From Rhizoclosmatium globosum (lineage: Eukaryota; Chytridiomycota; Chytridiomycetes; Chytridiales; Chytriomycetaceae), in NCBI GenBank assembly GCA_002104985.1, contig MCGO01000012.1, forward strand, positions 1-64,000: a DNA stretch of 64,000 bases, read 5' to 3'. The translations under genes were made by a program, and so were the position numbers. Below, piece after piece: positions 1-11,255 of the stretch (position 1 is the stretch's first letter; every line of letters starts with the position of its first letter). The notes below the pieces were generated by a model. It was not told the origin of the DNA and ran no database searches. It saw only the letters and a program-made list of their open reading frames with translations.

Positions 1-79
1 GTACAAATTCTCAGTTTTACTTCAACTTGCATCTTCAACTTCCTTCGATTTTTGGAGTGGGGTTAATCTCTTTGTTCTT

Positions 80-620
80 CTGGCTCCACAGGAACAATGA
101 GTTAATGCGTGACTTTAACTTCAATGCTGATTGAGGGAACATACTTGAATTTCGGAGTGAAAATCAGCGAGTTAAGTTTGTAGTGTGGACTAAGGTACTC
201 ACTTTTCACACAGATCCAGTACCCATTGTTTGGAACAAACGGCTTTCGAAACAATGCGGAAGGAACTGACGTGAATTCTGGAGGTCAAAGCGGTGAGTTG
301 GGTTTATATTGTGGACTACAGTAATCACTCTTGCAACAGATCCAGCGCGACTGTCGTTTTGTGCAAACAGCGTCAATACAATGCGTTGCGTTGGGAATGG
401 ACTCGCAATCTGGAATGAAAACGAGGTGAGTTGCGTTTTTACATGCAGCACCATGCTCACCTTTCACAATATCCAGTGTAATAGTCGTCTTGTGCAGTGG
501 CTTTCGAAACGATACGGACCTAAATTCTGAAGAATAAGTGAGATGAGTTGAGTTTATAAGTGGTCACCCATTACACAGATCCAAGAATGCGAGTCCCGTC
601 AAGGCAGAAAATGCGTTTCA
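80..620 (-). repeat. tandem array of Cys-bearing mini-exon units
   Basis: Four to five degenerate units repeat with a period of about 108-131 bp; the plus-strand landmark ATCCAG/ATCCAAG recurs at 214, 340, 471 and 579. Read on the minus strand, units look like exons bounded by ...CAG and GTGAGTACC or GTGAGC donors. Two units translate, in the same phase, to short peptides ending in a W-I-C-x-K motif; one contains five Cys. Other units have lost Cys or contain stops. This looks like a secreted Cys-rich gene built by exon duplication, partly decayed and running off the left edge. No signal peptide or stop could be fixed, so neither gene boundaries nor function are claimed. Confidence 0.35.
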
Positions 621-1168
621 GGTGATAAACTGTGAGTCGTTTCGCTTTGTGCATCAATTAATCACGCTCAACCCCCATTTACTGATTTCGATCCCTGACA
701 TATCTACATTTGAGGTCTGTCATATACAACAACAAAAAGTCACGGTAAACCATTAACCACCTGTTCAGGTTTCGATCGAGACAAATTTTTGCGATGTTGT
801 GCTGCGGGGGGGTGGCCACGGTCCATCGTGTTGGAATTGTCCCAGAGTCTTCGTTTTTCAGCGTGCGCTTTCTTTTCCCTGCTGATGAGGCATAGGCAAT
901 AGGAAAAATTGTTTCTGATGTTTTATCATAGCAGTGAAAAAGACGAGGTGTCCAATACTACTGAACAATCAAAAAAAGGTCAATTTATTTGACAAGATAC
1001 AGAAAGTAAAAAATCATTTGGATAAATCAAAACCATACGACAGGGAAGGGAACAAGAAGATCAGACAAATTCAAGAAAAAAAAAGCACAAGATTCAGAAG
1101 TCAAAAAGAAAAAGAAAAAAAAAAGAAACTGTAACAAAGTATACCAGCTCAGAAAACAAATGTAACAT
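621..1168. other. intergenic, no gene supported
   Basis: Nothing with convincing coding character was seen. The stretch 934-1134 is open on the plus strand but is AAA/AAG-rich and reads as a Lys-rich low-complexity run, consistent with A-rich 3' flank of the minus-strand gene that ends at 1169. Confidence 0.5.
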
Positions 1169-2596
1169 TTAAATCAAGAAAACAGAGGCAGCCACAATAA
1201 ACAAAACTGAGGTTTTAATGACGCTTCCAGCTGCAACTTTAATATTAGTGTTGTCTGCAGTAGTTGTTTTTGGGGCTTTGGTTTGATCTCCAGAACTGGT
1301 TGAAGCCTTGGCAGGTGTAGTAGCAGTTGTTGAAGCAGTTGTGGAAGCAGTCATGGAAGTAGTTGTGGAAGCAGTTGTGGTTGCAGTAGTAAAATCTGTA
1401 GTGGAACCTGTTGGTGTGATTGAAGGAGTCAAAGTTCCAGATGAACTGGAAGCTGTAGTTACAGAGCTTGTTGTGGCTTGACCACTTGCAGCAGAAGCAA
1501 GAGCACTGAGAGACATAGCAGAACTTGGTAAAATGTTCTTGCTTGCAAATGTAGTGGCACTTGCAGAAGCCAAAGAGGAAATAGAAGTTGCAACAGAAGA
1601 TGCAAAGAAACCAACTGGAGCTGCACCAATGATTATCTGGAGGTTGGCATCTCTGGCTCTTCTACGCAAAGCTCTTAATTCAAATAAGTAGTTACGTATG
1701 TATTGGTAGTTGGAATCATATATGGTGATGCTCAATTGGTTACCGATTTCTTGACTCTCACTACTGGGAGACAAAGCAACATCCAACCAAATGCTGGTTA
1801 CTGATGCGCCAATAGTTAATGCAATGATTCCGGCTCCAGAGGTTCCATTGTTTGAATTTGAATCAATTCCATTTGAACCAATGTAAACTACCTATCCATG
1901 AATTTAGAACTTTTCATAGAATCCAAACCATAATTTTTATACCTGAAGACCATCTGCCAAGACTTGTATTACCACACCATGTGAAGAGCCCCCAGCCACT
2001 TCAATTCCTGGAACTTTCTGTGACTCTCCACTCTTAAGAGACACTGAGACTTGGACCAAAGACTTGATAAGAGAGGAAAGACTGAGGTCAAGTTTTCTGT
2101 CGTTTATAAATCCAGTAATAGCCTTGGAGTCACCAGTGTATGGTGAATTTGAGCCGGTTGGTGGACTTTGTGGTTGTCCTGGCACTGTAATTACAATAGG
2201 CTGACCATTAGGACCAGGTCCAGAGGAATCCGCCTCCTGGAAAGCATTGTTGCAGATACCGACAACCATTTTCGAAACAGTTCTGAATAGATCAAGAGAA
2301 GCAGAGGATGATCCGGCATCACGCTTTGGATTTGCAACTGAAGAAGCAGAAGGAAAAGGTCCAACGTAGGAAGCGTAGCAGTTGAATGAATTTAATGGGT
2401 CAAAGTTGGAAAGCAACCGCGCTGAACAGAATGTCGCAAGCACAGTGGTGTTCCCTGTCTGAATTGTATCCAAACCGTAGAAACACTCCTTGGGTAAAGC
2501 AGGATTCGCGGCTCTAATGGCGTTTAATTGGGAGATGTAGGGGTTTTGTTGGGCAAAGACGCAAGCTGCCAATGCTGTCCAAAGAAGAATGTGCAT
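1169..2596 (-). CDS. secreted Ser/Thr-rich, probably GPI-anchored surface protein
   Basis: Two exons, 1943-2596 and 1169-1891, join in phase 0 over a 51-bp intron (GTATAA...GGATAG); product 458 aa. The start is the ATG that opens a clear signal peptide (MHILLWTALAACVFAQQ); an upstream in-frame TTG is not used. The first half has several Cys and no domain I recognise. Roughly residues 320-440 are a Ser/Thr/Ala-rich stalk, and the protein ends in a hydrophobic tail (SVLFIVAASVFLI) with no cytoplasmic residues, the classic layout of a fungal GPI-anchored wall or plasma-membrane protein. Function unknown; localisation is inferred from the two hydrophobic ends and the stalk. Confidence 0.75.
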
Positions 2597-3390
2597 TTGT
2601 ATCTCTAGGGACAACGAGCGTTAACGGTGCGTATAATCATGAAACTGACTCACTTGATGAGATTTTGGGAAGGAAACAGAAAGCACACTCTTTCTTGAAA
2701 TACCAATTTGTAAATCTCCCGCGTTAAATTTCGATCTCCCCATTCCTCTCCCTTCCTTTCTCTTTGAGAGGAATTTTAACTGAAGGTCTTTGTATTTTAT
2801 AAAACAGAAGGGACAAAATAAGAAAGAATCGGATTACATAGGCTTGTGCGATAATGGCGCACAGTGTCTCTTGAACCATTTGACTGTCTGACAAAGCTGT
2901 AGTCGAAATTTGGTTCTACCCACATAAAAGACTAATTCTTTTATAACACGCTGTAAATCCAACCATTTAGTTTACTCTTTGTAGAGTTACTTGTTTGAGT
3001 GAGCTCATTTAAAAAGCCCAAATGATGAGTGATAAGTGTCTTTCTAAATGGAACGATTAAGAATTTTGTCGAAAGAACGGTATAAAAGAGGGGGGTATTC
3101 ATTATTTTTAACGTGTAAGTGAATTGACAAATGGGCATAGCTAAACGTATACGCTGGCAAAAACCTAACCTCTTTGAAATTTAAAGTAAGCTTTTCAACT
3201 TCAGTCTTCACCCTCAAACTACCAGTTCCGTTCACATCCAATCCAATCCAGCTTTTTACTTTCTCATCACCCACCAGAAACATTCAATTGTCCAAGTTGC
3301 GTTTTTGCTTCAAAATCAACACGAAATCCAACAGCGTTGACAGCTACTGCTCCGAACTCCAACTCAGATCTCTTCTCGTTCGTATTGTCG
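2597..3390. other. intergenic, nothing clear
   Basis: Upstream region of the minus-strand gene starting at 2596. Short open frames on both strands overlap each other here and none has a signal peptide, domain or paralogue. No repeat or RNA gene was recognised. Confidence 0.4.
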
Positions 3391-3890
3391 CTGCCACTGA
3401 TCAAATGTGTACGTACTCAATCGGTGCAATCGACAATCTCTTAACTAACAAACAGGACCAACTATGGTTTTCACCTGCTGCTTGTAAAACGAATACAACC
3501 AACGCAACAAACATCATGCCCATTCATCCTCGATTATCTGATCATTTTAGCTCTAGGAAACGTTCGCTTAAGCGATCTACGAAATCTCCCCATCAGAACT
3601 TAAACCTTTTTGAAATTGGATATCACATACAACCAAAAAAAAAAAAAAAAGAAAGTTTTCCAGTATATTACAGATGCTTGCTGTGAACGAGATGTCGATG
3701 TGGCAACTCGACATGAAGTAGCTCTTCGCAAAAGCTAGAATTAATTAGCGCTTTCTGCCTTGGAATTTTCGACAAGCTTCTTGAATCGAAGCGAAACGAC
3801 AATGCGACCAATATCTCCTGTGGAAAATATCGTGTTCCCTTACATGGAGAGAATCTATTCTGAATCAAGTGGAGTGTAGTTTGTTTGTAA
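3390..3890 (+). other. possible small spliced gene, unresolved
   Basis: A well-formed intron-like segment lies at 3409-3455 (donor GTACGT, branch-like ACTAAC, acceptor AAACAG). Further plausible donors and acceptors follow (GTAAAA at 3484; TTTTAG at 3550; TTACAG at 3673). The pieces between give short Cys- or Asn/Thr-containing peptides, but I could not assemble a convincing reading frame with a start and stop. A poly-A run at about 3635-3650 interrupts the region. It may be a transcribed non-coding locus or a decayed small gene. Confidence 0.2.
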
Positions 3891-4063
3891 TTCTAGTTAA
3901 ACCAAACGATAAGATCAGGTTAGGACTGGTACTGTTTCTGCCAATTGCTTTTGGGGATTTGTTTTTCATCATTGACTGTTGAAGGATGACATTAGCTTTC
4001 TCATTTGAAGCTTACCGTGTTTAATCAATACTTTCTGAATATACTGCTTTTATTTTCAAGCTG

Positions 4064-5495
4064 CTAAAACAGGGCATAAAAGTAATCAAGACCCTGTCCA
4101 ACTTCCCATAAACTAACCCCGGTACCAAGGGCTTTAAAGGCCTCCAATCGCTTTTGAATGCTTTCTTTTGTTGGGTACCAAACCTGATGTGCATCTCCTT
4201 TCTTGTCCACATACTCAAACGTCGCTTCAAGAACATCCTTGTTCCAAACCAAAGCAGGCTCATGTGCCTCCAACAGCTCAATATACTTTTTACCGACAAT
4301 GCTTTCGTGTCCATTCTCTGAATAATCATTTCCATACAGATTCAACCCAACAAGAAGCTTCGCGCGATCAGCAGGATTCTCTTCAGGACATAAACGTAGA
4401 ATATTAGCAATAACCCATTCAATTGGAGCATTCGGGCCTGGATGATTGTTAGGGGAGTAGTCATACGTCATGAGCGAGAACCCGTTGACTAGGGACTTGT
4501 ACAAGTCGAATTGGGGCTTATCAAACAAAATGTGCTCCTGGCCATCGTGTTTGGGTGGAATCACCAAAAAGAACTGGAGCTTATTCTGCTTCGCGGCAGC
4601 AGAGAGGGTTTCAATGAGGTATGGGGTGTATCCTGAATAGATAAACTCAAGAACAAAGCCGGAATGCTTTTGCTTTCTAAACTCGAAATAAGATAGAGAA
4701 ATACGGATCAAAGTACAAAATAATGAGGGCGTACCTGCATTCTTTGACAATTAGAGTAGCAACAGAGTCTGCGTGCGAGTGATCCTTGACAAGAGCCTCC
4801 AATTCTTCACGCGCCTGAATTTCAATGACGAATCGCGGTACAATCTTTGGAGTGATCGTAGATCCCGCAAATGGACCGTGGGTGGGAGTGACAGGTTCGG
4901 TAACTTCCTTAATCCAACCCTGATCAACATCGTGGTCACCAGTGAGAGCAAAAGCGGGTCCTTTGGAAGAATGGGTTGGTCTGAGTTGGTACCAGACAGG
5001 CGACAGATGGCTGAACTTTCCACGGAAGTCTTTGACGACATCATAGCCACGGTTGTTCCATGGAGTAATGTATGCAAGCACAACCTGTTCCATATTAATA
5101 CACCACCTAGCAGACGAGTCAGCAATCCAAATCACCTGTTCGAATTCAGGCGAATGGGCCATTTCCGCATCGAATGAAGCGTGTTGATTGACCACGTCCG
5201 CGGCGCTCAAGTGGCCCACGTGGCCTGTGACTAACTCGTCGCCGCTCTTCAAATCCGAGAAACCAGAAAGAATCGATTCGGGCGACGCGGCGAATTCGGG
5301 CTCGTCAAAGTCGGCGCCAAACGAGTCAAAGTCGAATTCGTCATCGCTGCCGCCGTCGAACGTGGCGCCAACGGGAACTGGCGCAAAAGACAGGGAAAGA
5401 ATCGACACTCCGACTTGGGTGGCTCCTTGAATGAGAAGCGACGAGAGCGTGTGTGCACTCACTGTGCTCAACACAAGAAGGTTGGAGATTCGCAT
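4064..5495 (-). CDS. CHID1: CHID1-type chitinase-like GH18 protein
   Basis: Exons 5136-5495, 4735-5084 and 4064-4676 give 440 aa. The N-terminus has a signal-like hydrophobic stretch, then an acidic Asp/Phe-rich linker to about residue 110. The rest matches animal chitinase domain-containing protein 1 (stabilin-1-interacting chitinase-like protein): TPWNNRGYDV, HDVDQGW, GFSLMTYDYS, PGPNAP, LLVGLNLYGNDY and the C-terminal VSLWEVGQGLDYFY. The GH18 catalytic acidic motif is degenerate (HSGFVLEF in place of DGxDxDxE), as in CHID1, so glycan binding is more likely than hydrolysis (family knowledge). Secretory-pathway location is expected. The first intron is 51 bp, divisible by three and stop-free, so retention would add 17 residues. 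Confidence 0.88.
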
Positions 5496-5519
5496 TCAAA
5501 ATAAATGTATTTTAAGGAG

Positions 5520-7614
5520 TCATTCCTTGGACATCTTCCATTCAACGTCACTGTCCCGAACGTCCCTTTTCTCCATCTTGTTTCTATTCCACAATCCGAA
5601 TAAAACGAGAAGCGCGCTTCCCACAGAAAACACCGACGCTGCAATGACATACCAATTGTTCAATCCAGTTGAACTTCCATTTGTTTTTGTCTTCTCAAGT
5701 GAAACTGTTACATTCACTGAGATTGAGTCGCTAATTGATTCCTCGTCTTTTCTTTTCAATGGCGGCAGTTGATTGGATCCATCTGATGGAAATGTCAAGT
5801 CCAACGTAAATCTATATGTTGCTGTTCGCTGAGTACTCGCCAATATGATCCCGTTTGAACACATTTGCTTTGATGGAGTCCACCCCGGAATCGTTGCTGA
5901 CGTTGGCGTGGAATAACTTGTGACACTGGCTGGAAGAAGGTTGGCTGGAAACTGAATCGTAGTTGCACCATTTTTAGAAACTATGGACGTGAAGCATGAT
6001 CCAGCCATGGTTATTGTACCCCCACTCCCATCAGATATTATAACAGTGGATACTCCAATCTTGCAACCTGCCGCACCTAAAGTTGCCGATTGGATGGCAA
6101 TGGTCCATATATCCGTGGCATATAAGACATTCGAACCAATTGAACCGACATCAGAAATAATTGCAGTCAAATCGGAAATGGACGAACCGCCAGCAGTCAT
6201 TGAACAAGCCGTAGATATTTGATTAGGAGTTGACACGAACGAGAAAGTTGAAGTTTTTGTCACGCCATTGGGTCTGCAAGTCCCAATAGAAGATCCTGTG
6301 CTTGCTGTCAAGATTTGACACAGAGTCGCGGTGATGGTGTAAGTTTTTGAAGAGCATGTTGCAGAAATCCCTGTAAATGCAAACGTGTTCAACGCTTTGT
6401 ACTGAGCCGAGATACTCGGGAACCCATTCACTGTAACACTAGAGACAATGAAGTTGGTATCAGATGAAACAGCTTTCACCGAAAATGAAAATAGACCGTT
6501 GGCGGAGTCAGCCGCAGTTACGCTGAAGTCTTGTGACAAGAGAGTATAACCGACTGTTGGCGTTAAAACAACGCATTGTCCTTTTATGTGAAAATCAGCA
6601 AATTTTTTTCATATTAAACTATGGAACCCTTACCAGTTTGAGCCGCGTTTGAGATGCACATTGCATTCGGATCAGAACAAACGCAGTTACCCAAAGAAAA
6701 ACCATGATTTATGAGCCATTGACAATCACTCGATCCACATGGTGGACTGATGCAAGTATTTGCGGTGCAGTCTGGTTGAAAAGCGCAGTTTCCATTAACG
6801 TTGCAGAAATAACCTGTGCTGCATGGCTTCGAATCTCCGTTTGGGCAAGAGCAAACAGCATCTGGTGCCCAAAATGGAATTGCAGTTGTACTTGCACTTG
6901 TAGGACATAAACAAACTCCCTTCGAACAGGAGAATCCTTTTCCACACGGAGAATTGCTGGGACCGCATTTGCATAAGTCAGTGGCAAGAGAATTTCCGGA
7001 AGCTATGTGAGTATATATTAGTATCTACAGAATTTATCAAAGGTCAACAAACCATCGCATGCTGGAAGACTGGCTGTATCACAACGGATTGTATTTCCAC
7101 AGCCATCATTAAGAGTTCCAGATGTTAAACCTTGCTGTTGACATGTCTTTGGCTGACAGCATTTTCCTTTGTCAGGAGTGATGCCCGATGAAAGACAAAT
7201 ACTATTTTGTGCAGTACAGAAGCAATCACCTACAGGCAGCTTGCTTGTTCCCACATGATATGCGCAATCATCAGATTCACACACTGGGGTGACACAAGAA
7301 GGAGCATTGCAGGTGGAAGTTGAAACACAACTTCCATACGAATTACAGTAATGGTTTGAAGTACAAATTTGCTTGTTTGAACCAGTGCAAGTACATACTG
7401 CATCTTGAGCCCACAGTGAAATCATTGTCGAAGGGCTTCCCAGGCATTGACATACGTTATTAGTGCATGTCGCTCCTTGGCCACAAACTCCTGATCCTTT
7501 TTGATTGAGTTTAGCAAAGTATCATGGTATAGTTATGATTATACCACAAGTGCTGGGTGGGGCTGCGTATATTCCAACGTTTAACAGAAGCAGGAAGAAG
7601 ATGAAGGATCGCAT
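5520..7614 (-). CDS. type I membrane protein with two Cys-rich modules
   Basis: Four exons: 7545-7614, 7053-7496, 6634-7002 and 5520-6580; introns 48, 50 and 53 bp; product 647 aa. The start opens a signal peptide (MRSFIFFLLLLNVGIYA). Exons 2 and 3 encode two related Cys-rich modules; both contain W-A-x-D-A-V-C-x-C followed by a Y/F-C-N-x-x-G-x-C motif, so they arose by internal duplication. A Thr/Ser-rich, beta-looking region follows, then a single TM (about residues 604-625) and a short charged tail (22 aa). This is a cell-surface receptor- or adhesin-like layout; no named family was recognised. It lies 24 bp upstream of the CHID1 homologue on the same strand, but each has its own introns. 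Confidence 0.78.
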
Positions 7615-8011
7615 CAGTGTTTTGTTGAAACAAAAATGTGTGGCTCAAAAAAGTGTGGCTAACCTGCAATCCGAACTGCAGACCAAATACATTCATTAAA
7701 CACGTAAAATTAAGAGAGCATCTTGATCAATGTCTTTTGACACCGTTCTGCCATCACAGTTGAGATTCCGGCTCTGCAGCTGAGATTCACAATAAATTCA
7801 ATTTTAGACACAAGTACGCAAATATACTGATATTTCATTTTACTTACAACAAAGACGGTTTAGAAACCCATAAACAAATAAACAATATAGAGAGAGTCGA
7901 AAAGAGGAAATAACAGTTCTGTACAAAACGAACACGGGAGATTAAAATCTCGCAAACAAAGGATTCATGCACAACTTAAAAAACACTAACTATCCTACTC
8001 CAAACAAATCT
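7615..8011. other. intergenic, nothing clear
   Basis: AT-rich spacer between two minus-strand genes. It must hold the promoter of the Cys-module gene and the 3' end of the zinc-finger gene; no motif stood out. Confidence 0.4.
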
Positions 8012-9514
8012 TCAAACCACTCCACTACACTTCTTCATCCTCAAATGCCTCGTCAAAGCATCACTTCGCCCAAACATGGTCCCACATCCTAGAGGACACG
8101 AAAACCCTTTTGTTTTTTGATGTGTGACTTCATGGCGATTCAAGTCCTGTCGACGCAGGAACCTGTTCAGACAAGTTGCGCAAACGTAATCTCGTGGGCG
8201 CGTATCGGTTGGATCGTTTGCGCGGAGGTTTGGAGCAGATACAGACTTGAGTTTAGTGCGGCGGTTGTTTGATGTGGAAGACGTTGGGGTGGGGTTTGCA
8301 GAATTGGTAGGGTCTGGGGATGTGGAATTGGGTTTCCAGTCTTGGTCTTCTTCTTCTCCTTGGTCATCGTTTTCATTTTCATATTCTTCTTTAATTGATG
8401 AGGTGGTGGAAGTGACAGGTGAGAAGGGGTTTGTAGACGATGAGGTAAGTTGGGGATATTGGGATGAGGCGACTGGTGCAACATCAGGTAAAGGAATAGA
8501 TGGAGGCAAAGGTGGAGTGGCATCGTGTTCAAGGGAATCTTTTTGGGTGGTGTGCGTCTTTTGGTCATCTCCTTCTTGTACTCCACTCAACGGTTTCTTT
8601 GGCTGCAGAGGGGATTGTTTTGACTTAAAGAAATTGAAAAATAAGTTCGTGCGTGAAGCAACTGCAGAGGTCGGGGGAGAAATGGGTTGTTGCTGTTGTT
8701 GGGTTGATTCTGAAACAGTGATGGTGGCAGAGTCATGATTTGTTGACATAACAGAATCAAAGGCGATAGAAGGAGACGACGGCAATAAATGCTGTGGCTG
8801 CATAAAGAAAGACTGCTGGTCGATTGGTTGGTGCATGTCCAGAAATGAGACTTGTGGAACCGAAGAACCAAGTGGGATAAACTGTTGGTTAATCTGCGGC
8901 CTGCACAGATAATCAATGTTCCACTGATCTAGTTGATGCTGTTGTTGAGGCGTCTGCATGTAAAGCTGCTGCTGCTGTTGGAACGGGTTGAGTGTTGAGT
9001 GGAAGGGAAGTGGACTGACAAAGCCCTGAGACGCGGCAAGCGTATCCAAGTGCGAATTAGAGTACGAATGTGAAAATGCATAAGAATGCGAGTTTGAGAG
9101 GGTCGATGCCAGCGATGCCTTTCGATGCGATACGAGTGGGGAGCAGAAGGCCAGCGAGTCAAAGCCGTGGTTCAGCGACACGTCCGAATCCAGCGAGTCC
9201 CTTCGCACTAAGCCGCCGTGGAAGCCCGCACTAGATGAGTACTGCGACGAGTAGGTTGACGGGTGTTGCTGGTGTTGTTGGCTGTCCAGCCCAAACAGAT
9301 TCTGATGCGGCAACGGTGTCTGGGCAATCGCAATCGACGCCGCCGATGCCGCCGAGTGCAGCGACGCCGTTGGTGTGTCGATTGGCATCGAAGTCAGCGT
9401 TGAAGTCGTGGGCGATGTGGATGACGAGACAAGTGGTGCACAGACGACAACGTCGCTTTGCTGGCTGGTCTGGCTGCGCTTTCGATGGTCCAGAAATGGA
9501 ATGTGGTTCAACAT
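8012..9514 (-). CDS. C2H2 zinc-finger transcription factor, paralogue 1
   Basis: Single exon, 500 aa from the ATG at 9514 (MLNHIPFLDHRK); the frame is open further upstream only through non-ATG codons. Residues 1-440 are low complexity: Gln runs, Ser/Pro/Thr-rich segments and an acidic patch (EEYENENDDQGEEEDQDW) just before the DNA-binding region. The last 58 residues hold one classical finger (CxxC-x12-HxxxH) and a second atypical one (C-x3-C-x12-H-x5-C) with the core CPLGCGTMFGRSDALTRH. The same pair ends the proteins at 16392 and 24867. A nuclear DNA-binding regulator; targets unknown. The acidic and Gln-rich regions may be activation domains (inference). Confidence 0.88.
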   Translation of the reverse strand: MLNHIPFLDHRKRSQTSQQSDVVVCAPLVSSSTSPTTSTLTSMPIDTPTASLHSAASAASIAIAQTPLPHQNLFGLDSQQHQQHPSTYSSQYSSSAGFHGGLVRRDSLDSDVSLNHGFDSLAFCSPLVSHRKASLASTLSNSHSYAFSHSYSNSHLDTLAASQGFVSPLPFHSTLNPFQQQQQLYMQTPQQQHQLDQWNIDYLCRPQINQQFIPLGSSVPQVSFLDMHQPIDQQSFFMQPQHLLPSSPSIAFDSVMSTNHDSATITVSESTQQQQQPISPPTSAVASRTNLFFNFFKSKQSPLQPKKPLSGVQEGDDQKTHTTQKDSLEHDATPPLPPSIPLPDVAPVASSQYPQLTSSSTNPFSPVTSTTSSIKEEYENENDDQGEEEDQDWKPNSTSPDPTNSANPTPTSSTSNNRRTKLKSVSAPNLRANDPTDTRPRDYVCATCLNRFLRRQDLNRHEVTHQKTKGFSCPLGCGTMFGRSDALTRHLRMKKCSGVV

Positions 9515-9686
9515 TGGTTCAACAAAGGTGGTTGGTTGGTGGTTGGTTGGTTGGTTGCGGTGGCTGTGATTGTGAACTTTGAAACCAAGACGGAAATGAA
9601 TTTTGCAAAAGAAGGGTGTGGAGATGCACAGAACTGAAAACTGTTTGCCAAGCCACGCCAAATGTTTATTAATCCTCCTGTTGGTA

Positions 9687-10754
9687 TCAAATATCGCGCT
9701 TCTTTAGTATCTCAGCGACTCTCTCCTTCACGTAACCCGAGTCTCCCCACAACCCCCATCCCAGCATAAACCTCAACCAATCAATCATGCATAACTCGTA
9801 GTGATCCATCATGACCTCTCGTGTAAACAGTTCCCAAATTGAAATTGTTCCGTCATCAACCGTCGCAGTTCTCTTCTTCAATCCATCTTGCAAACACTCG
9901 AAGTACCACTGCAGCATTTCCTCCTCAATATCCCGAGTCATCCCAAACCCAGACGTACACAGCAGATACACGACATCTTTCATCCCAACTCCGACCCCAA
10001 CGTACTGGAAATCAAACATTGCAACCTCATTGCTCTCACTGTCCCCCTCGACCTCCTTCCGCACCAAACAATTCTCCGTCTTTGCATCACCATGACAGAG
10101 CGTCAAAAACTGAGCAGGCACGCGCTCCAACATTGCGTGCACCTCCCTGCCAATCCGTTTCCAATCATCCGACAACACAGAAAACTCTGCCCCTCTCGTC
10201 TCTAACTCCCAATAACAACCTCTCTCCCACACACCCTTCGCTCCTGACCATACATTACGTTTCGGCATGTCCCGTGTCCGTCCCCAAAACCATGCATGGA
10301 ACAATGCAAGCCACCGCAACATCCCCTTCACGCTTGCCCGATCACAGCACTCGTCCATCGGGAGAGGAAACAAGGCAGATAGGTCCTCCATGATGATTGA
10401 GTCGCTGGTGAAGCTGTACACCTGTGCTGTGCGGAACAGCAGCCGCGTCTCTGCCGAAAGCAGCGTTTCGTAGACGTACCTTTCGACCTTATAGGATACC
10501 ATTTTACGTGCAAATGATTCATTTGGAGTGGAGCGATGAGCTGTGAGTCTGCGTTTGGATGGACTTGGAGGTTGGATGCGTTTGACGATTGTCGGGATTT
10601 GCGTTGATGCTGAAGCACCTGATATCAGAGACGCGGCATCTTTGGTCGTGTAAAGCCGTGATGTGATGGATCCAAAGCCGTCCCAGAGCGTGGCGAGTTG
10701 ACGGTCCGAGCCAGTTTGTATCCAAGTTTCGAAAGGTGGATTCATTTCTGACAT
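9687..10754 (-). CDS. CHK/aminoglycoside-phosphotransferase-like kinase
   Basis: Single exon, 355 aa, ATG at 10754. It contains the protein-kinase-like fold signatures of the APH/CHK (ecdysteroid-kinase-like) group: a catalytic loop LCHGDAKTENCLV (Brenner motif HxDxxxxN) near residue 225 and a metal-binding segment MFDFQYVGVG near residue 250, where DFQ replaces the usual DFG-type triad, as in CHK kinases. MEDLSALFPL upstream resembles the hinge region. It probably phosphorylates a small molecule (an alcohol or choline-like substrate), but the substrate cannot be told. Its stop lies about 170 bp from the start of the zinc-finger gene on the same strand. Confidence 0.75.
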   Translation of the reverse strand: MSEMNPPFETWIQTGSDRQLATLWDGFGSITSRLYTTKDAASLISGASASTQIPTIVKRIQPPSPSKRRLTAHRSTPNESFARKMVSYKVERYVYETLLSAETRLLFRTAQVYSFTSDSIIMEDLSALFPLPMDECCDRASVKGMLRWLALFHAWFWGRTRDMPKRNVWSGAKGVWERGCYWELETRGAEFSVLSDDWKRIGREVHAMLERVPAQFLTLCHGDAKTENCLVRKEVEGDSESNEVAMFDFQYVGVGVGMKDVVYLLCTSGFGMTRDIEEEMLQWYFECLQDGLKKRTATVDDGTISIWELFTREVMMDHYELCMIDWLRFMLGWGLWGDSGYVKERVAEILKKRDI

Positions 10755-11255
10755 GCATTATCCCTGCCATTGTCATTATCGAACGAATTACCCCTCCGTT
10801 ACATGTTGGTCGTGTGACGATCAAAACACCACCATATCGTGTTTTAACCGTAATTTCTAAACACTGTGCTCCAATTAATATATTAATAATACAGTAATAA
10901 GCAACAATTTGTGTATCAACTTAATCCGTAGCTTTGGAAACTTACCAATATGTATTTTTGATGGACGTGTTCTTATTTCTAAAATATTTCAGCTGGATAT
11001 TCTTGCTTTAACGTTATTTCTGTGACAACTACGTTTTGAATACCTGTCATTCCAACCTTCACAGTTCCTGCCGTTGCCTCTTCCATGATGATTACTTCTG
11101 TAATGTCTACTTCACCCGTTCAGGCCGCCAACAGCTTTGCAATGAAGAATCTTGGTCCGCTTTCGCGTTTGATTATTCATGTTATTCGAGATATCGCATT
11201 TTCACTCAAAATTGATAAACAAAAACGTTGCCCAAAACAAAACAGAGCTGTCAAA
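10755..11255. other. divergent intergenic region
   Basis: Separates the minus-strand kinase from the plus-strand small secreted protein, so it carries both promoters. It is AT-rich, with no clear motif. The frame of the downstream gene is open back to 11085, but the signal peptide marks the start at 11256. Confidence 0.4.

Noticed and set aside
934..1134. 66-codon Lys-rich frame
   Set aside because: Composition is A-rich low complexity (AAA/AAG runs) with no paralogue or start context; likely 3' flank.
8247..8738. 163-codon plus-strand frame
   Set aside because: Antisense to the low-complexity region of the first zinc-finger gene; no independent support.
11085..11255. 57-residue N-terminal extension of the small secreted protein
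   Set aside because: Although open, it would bury the clear signal peptide that begins at 11256.
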